This document shows, piece by piece, positions 54,653-61,982 of a DNA stretch of 64,000 nucleotides. The notes under the pieces were generated by a model. The model ran no database searches and had not been told where the DNA came from. It saw nothing but the letters and a program-made list of their open reading frames with translations. Each line of letters starts with the position of its first letter. The first letter of the stretch is position 1. The stretch covers positions 868,001 through 932,000 of the forward strand of contig NZ_JADFBY010000001.1 in NCBI RefSeq assembly GCF_015223065.1, in the 5' to 3' direction. Source of the DNA: Mucilaginibacter sp. JRF. Its GTDB lineage: Bacteria; Bacteroidota; Bacteroidia; Sphingobacteriales; Sphingobacteriaceae. Position numbers and translations under genes: made by a program.

Positions 54653-55759
54653 ATGAAACAAATACTCTCCCTGATAATTTTAGCCGCTACCATGTTCAAT
54701 GCATCAGCCCAAACGCCAAAATACCATAGCGATAAACTGATACCCGTTGCCACCTTTGGCGACCGACGGCCGATAGGTGTAAAGGTATCATCTAATAACA
54801 GACTGTTCGTATCATTCCCAAACCGTGGGGCGAGTTATAAGTATGGTTTAGTGGAGATTATGAACGGTAAGGAAACACCTTTTCCTGATGATACGTGGAA
54901 CCTGACAACAGGCGATAATAATAAGCATTTTGTGAATGTACAGGATCTGTATATCGATATTAACGACAAGCTTTGGGTGCTTGATTCCAAACCATCATCC
55001 GGTGGTTCCATATTTGGTAATGATGGTGGTACACCGGTGCAGGGTTACTTTAAACTGGTTAAGATAGATCTGAAAACTAACACGGTTGATAAGGTGTATA
55101 CCTTTGACGATCTGAATAAGGCACATTCCGGACTTAATGATATCAGGGTTGATACCGAGAAAGGGCTGGGTTATCTGTCAGACCCCGGGCAGGCGGCCAT
55201 TGTAGTGCTCGATCTGGTGAGTGGAAAAACCCGTAGCGTATTAAAAAAGCAATCCTCAACACTGGCTGATACCAATGTGGTGTTAAAATATGATGGCGTT
55301 GAAATGCGCGATAAAGATGGCAAGCCATTCCGCTCGAATGTGAACGGCATCGCTTTAACTAAAGACAATAAGTTCTTTTATTTTAAGCCGATAAACCAGG
55401 AACATTTGTATCGTGTAGAAACCAAGTATTTGGCAGATACCAAATTAAGCGACGATGAACTATCCGCCAAAGTGCAGGACATGGGCGCGGTAGGTATAAC
55501 CCACGGATTGGAAGCTGATCGCAAGGGAAATGTATATTTAACCACTTCAATAGATTATACCATAAAATATATTTCGCCTGATGGTAAGCTGAATACATTG
55601 GTTCAGGATTCGCGCATCATCTGGCCTGATTCGATGGGCATAGGTACCGATGGTTATCTGTACTTCTCGTGCGCCCAACTAAACCGTGACCCGCAATGGA
55701 ATAATGGGCAGGATAAAACAGAGCTGCCATATTCAGTTTATAAGGTGAAGTTGCCGTAG
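54653..55759 (+). CDS. Secreted yellow/major royal jelly protein-family protein
   Basis: This 368-residue secreted protein has a signal peptide MKQILSLIILAATMFNASAQ; the ATG at 54653 is preferred to an upstream TTG because it begins this signal. The mature part is a beta-propeller with the MRJP/yellow pattern: RRPIGVKVSSNNRLFVSFP, LYIDINDKLWVLDSKPS, FDDLNKAHSGLNDIRVD, GYLSDPGQAAIVVLDL, and IWPDSMGIGTDGYLYFS near the end. Bacterial members are of unknown function, and some are called L-dopachrome tautomerase-related. It stands between minus-strand arginine genes without evident link. Confidence 0.85.
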   Translation: MKQILSLIILAATMFNASAQTPKYHSDKLIPVATFGDRRPIGVKVSSNNRLFVSFPNRGASYKYGLVEIMNGKETPFPDDTWNLTTGDNNKHFVNVQDLYIDINDKLWVLDSKPSSGGSIFGNDGGTPVQGYFKLVKIDLKTNTVDKVYTFDDLNKAHSGLNDIRVDTEKGLGYLSDPGQAAIVVLDLVSGKTRSVLKKQSSTLADTNVVLKYDGVEMRDKDGKPFRSNVNGIALTKDNKFFYFKPINQEHLYRVETKYLADTKLSDDELSAKVQDMGAVGITHGLEADRKGNVYLTTSIDYTIKYISPDGKLNTLVQDSRIIWPDSMGIGTDGYLYFSCAQLNRDPQWNNGQDKTELPYSVYKVKLP

Positions 55760-55764
55760 TGCTA

Positions 55765-55811
55765 ATTGTCTGAACCGGAATTTACCGAATTTGATAATTT
55801 ACAGAATTTTT
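55765..55811. repeat. Possible degenerate intergenic repeat
   Basis: The stretch starting ATTGTCTGAACCGGAATTTA, with three related units (GGAATTTAC, CGAATTTGA, AGAATTTTT), resembles a TGTCTGAACC-GGATTT type repeat I recall between genes in Bacteroidota. This is recognition from memory only. Confidence 0.35.
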
Positions 55812-55867
55812 GCTGGTTCGCTGTAAAAGTGTGTTTTTACTTCGATGGACTCTATGACAAAGTACTG

Positions 55868-56785
55868 TTAACTATTCCTTGGCAAATGCACTTCGGCCAT
55901 CATACATCTGGCGCTGCCGCCGCCGTTGGTTTCAATGGTGCTGATATCGGCATAAAGTGGTTTACTGTAGCTTGATAATATTTCACGTTGTTCATCATCC
56001 AGTGAGTTCCACGCGCTGGCCGACATCACGATCAGACTTTCGCCTGCCTGGTTCTGTACTTCGAGCATGTTACCCGCAAAGTGGTTCATTTGATCCGGCG
56101 TGATATTGATGATCTCTTTACCGCTCGATTCAATAGCATCTATTACTGCTTCCAGTTGTTCGTCGTCGGTTATAGTATCAAGGCATATCACTACATATCG
56201 CGTGGCCACGGCCATCAATACATTGGTGTGGTAAATGGCTTGTCCGTTGGCGTCAAAGGCGTTAAATAATACGGGTTTGTATCCGGCCTGTTCGCAAAAG
56301 GTACGTAATACATCCTCATCCGTACGAGGCGAGAGGCAGGCATAAGCTATTTTATTATCCCTATCAAGCACCATGCTGCCTGTAGCTTCTAAAAATTTAT
56401 TTTCTGCCTCAAACCTGCTCAGGTCGGTAATGTGCTCTATCTTAAAATCTTCCTGCAAGTCACGGATGATATCTTCCCGACGCTCCAATCGGCGGTTTTC
56501 GGCCTGCATAGGGTAGAGGTACACGCTACCATCAGCATGAAATGATACCCAGTTATTCGGAAATATCGAATCGGGTGTGTGCGGCTGTATAGTATCATTT
56601 ACTACAATAACATTCACGCCATTATCGCGAAGCAATTGCACAAAGTTGTCAAACTCCTGCAAAGCTTTTTGCTGAACATCAGCCTGTTCCGCATCCCGGT
56701 TTTGAAAGGCGTTGTTCCCGGCGGTCTGCTCGTTAAAGCCAAAAGCCACCGGGCGTATCATAAGTATATTTGATGTTGTTTGCAT
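55868..56785 (-). CDS. ctlX: Citrulline utilization hydrolase CtlX-type (amidinotransferase superfamily)
   Basis: This 305-residue protein has the pentein fold of the arginine deiminase/amidinotransferase superfamily. It begins ILMIRPVAFGFNEQTAGNNAFQ, typical for CtlX, and contains TPDSIFPNNWVSFH, LEATGSMVLDR, IYHTNVLMAVATRYVVIC (catalytic His) and GGGSARCMMAEVH with the catalytic Cys C294. The ATG at 56783-56785 is used rather than one nine codons upstream because it gives the family N-terminus. CtlX hydrolyses citrulline-type ureido or guanidino compounds, which follows naturally on arginine deiminase, encoded 120 nt upstream on the same strand. Confidence 0.88.
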   Translation of the reverse strand: MQTTSNILMIRPVAFGFNEQTAGNNAFQNRDAEQADVQQKALQEFDNFVQLLRDNGVNVIVVNDTIQPHTPDSIFPNNWVSFHADGSVYLYPMQAENRRLERREDIIRDLQEDFKIEHITDLSRFEAENKFLEATGSMVLDRDNKIAYACLSPRTDEDVLRTFCEQAGYKPVLFNAFDANGQAIYHTNVLMAVATRYVVICLDTITDDEQLEAVIDAIESSGKEIINITPDQMNHFAGNMLEVQNQAGESLIVMSASAWNSLDDEQREILSSYSKPLYADISTIETNGGGSARCMMAEVHLPRNS

Positions 56786-56792
56786 GTTTTTA

Positions 56793-56899
56793 GTCGATGG
56801 ACTATAGACCATGGTCCATAGCTTTTTTGTAGATTAAATAGCTTTAGTTGATAATCGATATTAGTTTTCTTTTTTTACTATGGTCTATTGACCATCGAC
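56793..56899. repeat. Inverted repeat pair in the arginine deiminase-ctlX spacer
   Basis: A 22-nt arm at 56793-56814 (GTCGATGGACTATAGACCAT..) matches, with four differences, the reverse complement of 56878-56899 (GTCGATGGTCAATAGACCAT..). The arms fill most of the 120-nt gap between the two co-directional genes, with an AT-rich centre. Both arms contain further short palindromes (CCATGG). It may act as an RNA stem that separates the two transcripts, or be a mobile palindromic repeat. Confidence 0.55.
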
Positions 56900-56905
56900 C
56901 ATGGA

Positions 56906-58342
56906 CTACCCGATCGCCTCCCTCCACAGCGGCATACTCATACAATGGAAGCCGCCACGTGCGCGCGATAGCTCCGCTGAGGGTATTAGTACAAGCATAT
57001 TGGTCAACGATTGTGGATCTAACTCATCGTGCTCAAATTTTTGGAGTAATTCGGCTACGGGTATTATATCGAAGCCTTGCTCTTTAAAGGCTTCAACAGT
57101 TTTATCATTACGGTCATAACCCAATACTACACCCTCTTTTACGGCCAGCAGGTTGCACGAGTCCGTCCACTGCTCGCGGGCATCAAAAGGGAAGGTGTTA
57201 TTGCCCGAGTATATGAATTTTACTTCGCCCTCATAACCCAGATCCTTATGGCTGATGTCGGTCAGCAGCTCCTCGATGTTATCAAAGGTCTTAGGTTTTT
57301 TACCTTGCCTGAATTGTACTATCTCAGTTTTCTCTTTGCTCTTTTTATCCGCGAACCATGCCGCAGGACCTGCCTCTTTCTCCGGTTTTTCGGCCACGGC
57401 TAACGAGTGTAGTACCACCCACATATCCCGGCGCACCTGGGTAAACACCGTATCAATGTGCATGTAATCGCGCTTGTTAGGTATTTTAACTACCGTTACC
57501 TTTTTTACTACGTTGTTCTCAAACAATAGCTTAATAGCCTCATCGGCACCGCTGGTTGAGGTGCGCTCGCTGCAACCGATTATCAGGTGATCAGGGCTTA
57601 CCATCATTACGTCGCCGCCCTCCAAAGTGGTTTTCTGCTCATTATCCTCGCCGGGGCGTAAAAAGTGGTGTACAGTTTCAGGTATCTCCAATATATTTTC
57701 GCGGAATTTAGCGAACAGCGGATGGTTAAAGAAAATATAACGCATCAGCAATGTTTCGCGGAAACGGGCTTTCTTAGCAGGCTTGTTAAGCAACACATAA
57801 TTATTTATGGCGATGCCAATATCCCTCGAGAATATCAGGTTGGGTATCGGCGCGAATATCATCTCGTCATCATTTAACGCGCCCGATATAAATATTTTAG
57901 CCAGGTTTATCGGGTCGGTATCTATCAGTTCCGTTTGCAGACGGTAGCTGCAACCCTCAATAGCACAAACAGATGCTACCAGCTTTTTGCGGATATCGTT
58001 CTCCTGCAAAATATCGCTTAATAATGTTTGCAGTTCAAGTACCTTGGTAGAGGCATGAAAGTCCTTATTGTCAGGCTTAAAAAATGAACGGTCACTGTCA
58101 ACAGCTGCCAGTTTACCCTTTATCTTATCTGGATCAAGAAAGTAAAGCAGCAGTTTTATATAATAATCATATTCCTTTTTGCGGAGGGTATCCAGGTGAA
58201 CGATGTCCTCAAAAAGCCAATCCTGCGCTTTGGATGGTACCACCTTGCCCAGTCCGCTATCCGGACTATGGATCAACACCGCGCGCAGGCTGCCTATCTC
58301 TGAGGTTACATCTATCCTGAAATCTTTATCGTTAAGCGTCAT
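56906..58342 (-). CDS. Arginine deiminase family protein
   Basis: This 478-residue pentein-fold enzyme begins IDVTSEIGSLRAVLIHSPDSGL, as arginine deiminases do. It has TTLEGGDVMMVSPDHLIIG (Glu and Asp binding the guanidinium), DYMHIDTVFTQV with the catalytic His, and ARGGFHCMSMPLWRE with the nucleophile C467. It converts arginine to citrulline and ammonia. It is longer than classical ArcA (about 410), with an insertion-like charged stretch at about 315-355 (EKPEKEAG, DKKSKEKTE), a form I associate with Bacteroidota. No ornithine carbamoyltransferase or carbamate kinase follows; ctlX does instead, so energy yield by the usual ADI pathway is not supported here. Confidence 0.9.
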   Translation of the reverse strand: MTLNDKDFRIDVTSEIGSLRAVLIHSPDSGLGKVVPSKAQDWLFEDIVHLDTLRKKEYDYYIKLLLYFLDPDKIKGKLAAVDSDRSFFKPDNKDFHASTKVLELQTLLSDILQENDIRKKLVASVCAIEGCSYRLQTELIDTDPINLAKIFISGALNDDEMIFAPIPNLIFSRDIGIAINNYVLLNKPAKKARFRETLLMRYIFFNHPLFAKFRENILEIPETVHHFLRPGEDNEQKTTLEGGDVMMVSPDHLIIGCSERTSTSGADEAIKLLFENNVVKKVTVVKIPNKRDYMHIDTVFTQVRRDMWVVLHSLAVAEKPEKEAGPAAWFADKKSKEKTEIVQFRQGKKPKTFDNIEELLTDISHKDLGYEGEVKFIYSGNNTFPFDAREQWTDSCNLLAVKEGVVLGYDRNDKTVEAFKEQGFDIIPVAELLQKFEHDELDPQSLTNMLVLIPSAELSRARGGFHCMSMPLWREAIG

Positions 58343-58358
58343 AAAAGGTTATAAACAA

Positions 58359-58366
58359 CAAATCTA
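58359..58366 (-). promoter_or_regulatory. Candidate -7 box for the arginine deiminase gene (TAGATTTG on minus strand)
   Basis: Exact TAnnTTTG match, 16 nt before the ATG on the minus strand; no clear -33 TTG. Confidence 0.45.
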
Positions 58367-58409
58367 TCACAAAATATGGTATACTAATTGGTATGTGTTA
58401 AAGCAGCTT

Positions 58410-58670
58410 CTAAAATGGTTTCCAATTAGGGTCTTTTATGTCATGCTTATCAGCTTTAAAAACGTGTCTTTTCATATCGTAATCTGAAACACCGTATTCC
58501 ATGTAGTTTTTTTGAGCTTGCCGTAATATGAATTTATTTGTTCCACTATCGTAATCAGGATTGTTGCGTTGAACTGGGTCATCCTCCCAGTAACATATAA
58601 GGCACACATTGTATTCTCCAACATTGCTTAAAGTTATGTAACCACAACATGGACATGTAACGTCTTTCAT
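58410..58670 (-). CDS. CPCC-family cysteine-rich protein
   Basis: This 86-residue protein has CPCCGYITLSNVGEYNVCLICYWEDDPVQ near the start: two Cys pairs (C-P-C-C and C-x-x-C) spaced as in a small zinc ribbon, followed by a D/N-rich and a helical part. This matches the CPCC family (PF14206). The ATG at 58668-58670 places CPCC six residues from the start, as is usual; an upstream ATG adds a Tyr-rich stretch that is not conserved-looking. Function is unknown. Some members occur in toxin-immunity settings, but nothing adjacent suggests that here. Confidence 0.82.
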   Translation of the reverse strand: MKDVTCPCCGYITLSNVGEYNVCLICYWEDDPVQRNNPDYDSGTNKFILRQAQKNYMEYGVSDYDMKRHVFKADKHDIKDPNWKPF

Positions 58671-58717
58671 GAAATAAATATAGAAGTAATTATTATGCCT
58701 AACTCGCATCATTTAAT

Positions 58718-58725
58718 TAATTTTG
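58718..58725 (+). promoter_or_regulatory. Candidate -7 box for argS (TAATTTTG)
   Basis: Exact TAnnTTTG match, ending 4 nt before the argS ATG, so the transcript would be leaderless or nearly so. Confidence 0.5.
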
Positions 58726-58729
58726 GCGG

Positions 58730-60496
58730 ATGAATTTTATTACTGATGCCGCCATTAAGGCCGTTAAGGAACTTTATAATACCGATATAACCGCTGATGC
58801 CATTAGCTTGCAGGAAACCCGCAAGGAGTTTGAAGGCCAGCTAACCATAGTAACATTTCCGTTTACCCGTTTTTCACGTAAATCGCCCGAGCAAACCGGT
58901 ACCGAAATAGGCGAGTACCTTAAAGCTAACGTTAACGAGGTATCGGCATTCAATGTAATAAAGGGATTTTTGAATATTTCTATTGCTGACGAATACTGGC
59001 TGAATACGCTGTATAATGAAATATTATCCGCTGATTTTGCCGAACCGCAAGCCAACGGACAAAAAGTAATGGTAGAGTATTCATCACCCAATACCAATAA
59101 GCCGTTGCACCTTGGGCACATACGTAACAACCTGTTAGGTTATTCGGTTGCGCAAATATTAGGCGCGGCAGGCTATGAGGTAATCAAGGCTAATTTGGTT
59201 AACGACAGGGGTATACATATCTGTAAATCAATGCTGGCCTGGCAAAAGTTTGGTGAGGGTGAAACACCCGAATCATCAGGCTTAAAAGGCGATCATCTGG
59301 TGGGCAAGTACTATGTAATATTCGATAAGGAATATAAAAAGGAAATAGAAGCTTTAAAAGCTGAAGGCCAAACAGAAGACGATGCCAAAAAGAATGCTCC
59401 GCTGATTAAAGAAGCTCAACTAATGCTGCAAAAATGGGAGGCAGGTGATGAGGAAGTGATCAGCCTTTGGAAAACCATGAACAGCTGGGTATATGCCGGT
59501 TTTGATGAAACCTACAAACGCCTTGGTGTTGATTTTGATAAATTCTACTACGAATCAAACACCTACCTGTTAGGTAAGGATATAATTGAGGAAGGTCTTG
59601 AAAAAAGCGTATTCTTCAAAAAAGAGGATGGCTCGGTTTGGATAGATCTGACCGAGGATGGCCTCGACCAAAAGCTGGTACTCCGTGCTGATGGTACATC
59701 GGTATACATTACCCAGGATATTGGTACCGCCCTGCTAAAATATAACGACTTTGGTATGGATAAATCGATATACGTTGTAGGCAACGAGCAGGATTATCAC
59801 TTTAAAGTACTATTCCTGATACTGCAAAAGCTGGGTAAGGCTGATACAAATAGCCTGTTCCACTTATCATATGGTATGGTTGATCTTCCATCGGGCAAAA
59901 TGAAATCGCGCGAGGGTACGGTAGTTGATGCCGACGACCTGATGAGCGAAATGGAATCCACCGCCAGGCAACGCACCGAAGAATTGGGCAAGGTAGAAGG
60001 CTTCAGCGAGGAAGAAAAGAACGCGCTGTACCACACTATAGGTATGGGTGCTTTGAAATACTTTTTATTAAAGGTTGATCCTAAAAAGCGTTTGTTGTTT
60101 GATCCTAATGAGTCGGTAGATTTTCAGGGACATACCGGGCCGTTTATACAGTACACACATGCCCGCATCAAATCGGTACTAAACAGGGCAGGGGTTGATT
60201 TTACGGAGCGTACCGGCGTTAGCACGCTTGCAGCCGAGGAGCGTGAGCTGATCGTTTTGCTTAACCAATTCCCGGAAATAATCGCGCAAGCAGCCGAAGC
60301 TTATAGTCCGGCAGTTATTGCTAACTATGTTTACGAACTGGCCAAGGCCTACAATAAGTTTTATCACGAACATTCCATATTGCAGGCCGAGGATGAAGTA
60401 TCTAAAAAGTTCAGGCTGCAATTATCAGTAGCATCAGCTAATGTAATTAAGAAAGGCATGGCGCTGTTGGGCATTGAGGTGCCGGAGCGTATGTAA
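58730..60496 (+). CDS. argS: Arginyl-tRNA synthetase
   Basis: This 588-residue class I synthetase attaches arginine to tRNA(Arg). It has an N-terminal add-1 domain (about 1-110), the HIGH-type motif NKPLHLGHIRNN, the Rossmann core with GTSVYITQDIGTA, the degenerate KMSKS region LPSGKMKSREG, and a C-terminal anticodon-binding DALR domain (GPFIQYTHARIKSVLNRAG to the end). Length is normal. The ATG lies 4 nt after a TAATTTTG box. Confidence 0.96.
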   Translation: MNFITDAAIKAVKELYNTDITADAISLQETRKEFEGQLTIVTFPFTRFSRKSPEQTGTEIGEYLKANVNEVSAFNVIKGFLNISIADEYWLNTLYNEILSADFAEPQANGQKVMVEYSSPNTNKPLHLGHIRNNLLGYSVAQILGAAGYEVIKANLVNDRGIHICKSMLAWQKFGEGETPESSGLKGDHLVGKYYVIFDKEYKKEIEALKAEGQTEDDAKKNAPLIKEAQLMLQKWEAGDEEVISLWKTMNSWVYAGFDETYKRLGVDFDKFYYESNTYLLGKDIIEEGLEKSVFFKKEDGSVWIDLTEDGLDQKLVLRADGTSVYITQDIGTALLKYNDFGMDKSIYVVGNEQDYHFKVLFLILQKLGKADTNSLFHLSYGMVDLPSGKMKSREGTVVDADDLMSEMESTARQRTEELGKVEGFSEEEKNALYHTIGMGALKYFLLKVDPKKRLLFDPNESVDFQGHTGPFIQYTHARIKSVLNRAGVDFTERTGVSTLAAEERELIVLLNQFPEIIAQAAEAYSPAVIANYVYELAKAYNKFYHEHSILQAEDEVSKKFRLQLSVASANVIKKGMALLGIEVPERM

Positions 60497-60500
60497 TATA

Positions 60501-60520
60501 AAAGGGGCGTAAGGCCCTTT
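60501..60520. terminator. Weak hairpin between argS and the NtrC-type gene
   Basis: AAAGGG pairs with CCCTTT around an 8-nt loop, followed by CTTGTTTT, between convergent stop codons. Confidence 0.5.
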
Positions 60521-60526
60521 CTTGTT

Positions 60527-61864
60527 TTAGTTCAATTGATATTCTTCCAGCTTACGGTATAAGGTAGTTAACCCGATACCAAGCACTCGGGCAGCTTCGG
60601 TTTTGTTGCCGCTGGTATATTGCAATACTTTTAAAATATGCTGCTTTTCAACACTGGCCAAATCGAGCGAAGTACTTGTTGTTCCATCGGTATTGAACCT
60701 GAAATCCGACGGTAGCAGATCGGCAGTAAGCGTATCTCCCTCGGCTAAAATAACCGCGCGTTCAATGCAGTTCTTTAACTCGCGGATGTTACCTTTCCAG
60801 TGATGATTGTTGAGCAGGCTAGTAAACTGTTCGTCCATCTTGCTGATGCGATTATTCACCTTAGCGGCGAACTCCTGCACGTAGTGTTTGGCCAATAACT
60901 CAATATCGCCCTTACGCTCATTAAGCGATGGCAGCGTGATAGTAAATACCGATAAACGATAAAAAAGATCTTCCCTAAAATGTCCTGCTTCAGCCTCTTT
61001 CATCAGGTCGCGGTTAGTGGCTGCTAAAATGCGCACATTCACTTTAGTAGTTTGTGTGTCGCCTACCTTAATAAAGGTTTTGCTCTCCAATACGCGCAGT
61101 AGTTTGGCTTGTAGTTCCAGGCTCATTTCACCTATCTCATCCAAAAATATGGTGCCGTACTGCGCCTCCTCAAATAGGCCCTTTTTATCCTTAACAGCCC
61201 CGGTAAATGCGCCTGCCTTGTAGCCGAATAGCTCACTCTCTAATAATTCAGGCGTAAAGCTGCTACAGTTAACAGCCACAAAAGGCATTAACCTGCGTTC
61301 GCTCTCGTAATGTATGGACGACGCAAAAACTTCCTTCCCCGTACCTGTTTGTCCTAATAGTAACACCGTGGTATTGGTAGCGGCAACCTTTCGGCCTAAT
61401 GCTATGGCTTCGGTAATTTGTTTTGATTGGCCTATAATGTTGGCAAAACTGTATTTCCTGCTCAGCTTGGTTTCAAGCTCGTAAACCTTAAGTTGCAGGG
61501 CTGCTTTTTCAACCGCCTGGTTAAGCAGGGGTATTATCTTTTCGTTATCATCACCTTTAATAATGTAATTGAAAGCGCCGTTCTGTATGGCCTTTACTGC
61601 ATCGTTTATAGTGCCGTAAGCGGTAAGGTTGATCACTTCAACGTATGATCGTACTTCCTTAATGTTTTTTACCAGGTCAACGCCATTTACGTCGGGTAAC
61701 TTAACATCACTCAATACAGCCATTATGTTTTCGCGGGCGAGTATTTTTAATCCGTCTTTGCCGGTGGCTGCCTCAAATACCTCAAAGCCCTCTAATCCGA
61801 TAATTCTTGATAATAAACCTCTTAGTTTTTCCTCGTCATCAATTATCAAAACCTTCGGTTTCAT
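60527..61864 (-). CDS. NtrC-family sigma-54-dependent response regulator
   Basis: This 445-residue protein has a receiver domain (KVLIIDDEEKLRGLLSRII, acceptor D53 in LSDVKLPD) and an AAA+ sigma-54 interaction domain with GQTGTGKEVFA (Walker A), YKAGAFTGAVKDK (the GAFTGA loop that contacts sigma-54) and TIFLDEIGEMS (Walker B). It ends in a Fis-type helix-turn-helix (NKTEAARVLGIGLTTLYRKLEE). The ATG at 61862-61864 is preferred to a start 12 codons earlier. It activates sigma-54 promoters on phosphorylation. No cognate kinase is adjacent. Confidence 0.94.
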   Translation of the reverse strand: MKPKVLIIDDEEKLRGLLSRIIGLEGFEVFEAATGKDGLKILARENIMAVLSDVKLPDVNGVDLVKNIKEVRSYVEVINLTAYGTINDAVKAIQNGAFNYIIKGDDNEKIIPLLNQAVEKAALQLKVYELETKLSRKYSFANIIGQSKQITEAIALGRKVAATNTTVLLLGQTGTGKEVFASSIHYESERRLMPFVAVNCSSFTPELLESELFGYKAGAFTGAVKDKKGLFEEAQYGTIFLDEIGEMSLELQAKLLRVLESKTFIKVGDTQTTKVNVRILAATNRDLMKEAEAGHFREDLFYRLSVFTITLPSLNERKGDIELLAKHYVQEFAAKVNNRISKMDEQFTSLLNNHHWKGNIRELKNCIERAVILAEGDTLTADLLPSDFRFNTDGTTSTSLDLASVEKQHILKVLQYTSGNKTEAARVLGIGLTTLYRKLEEYQLN

Positions 61865-61880
61865 AAGTATATTGTTTGTG

Positions 61881-61888
61881 CAAATATA
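61881..61888 (-). promoter_or_regulatory. Candidate -7 box for the NtrC-type gene (TATATTTG on minus strand)
   Basis: Exact TAnnTTTG match, 16 nt upstream of the ATG on the minus strand, in the 118-nt divergent region. Confidence 0.5.
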
Positions 61889-61982
61889 TTGTAAAAGCAC
61901 AGTTTTGAAATATATTCACAGCATTTCAAACATTATTTGCTAAACCGATTTTATAATTAGCGGGTAATTACTATACTTGTGT

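Noticed and set aside
55766..55975. Short plus-strand open frame after the yellow/MRJP-type gene
   Set aside because: Covers the degenerate repeat and then the 3' end of ctlX in antisense; not protein-like.
61865..61982. Sigma-54 (-24/-12) promoter for the dehydrogenase gene beside the NtrC-type regulator
   Set aside because: No TGGCAC-N5-TTGC-like sequence could be found by eye in this 118-nt region.
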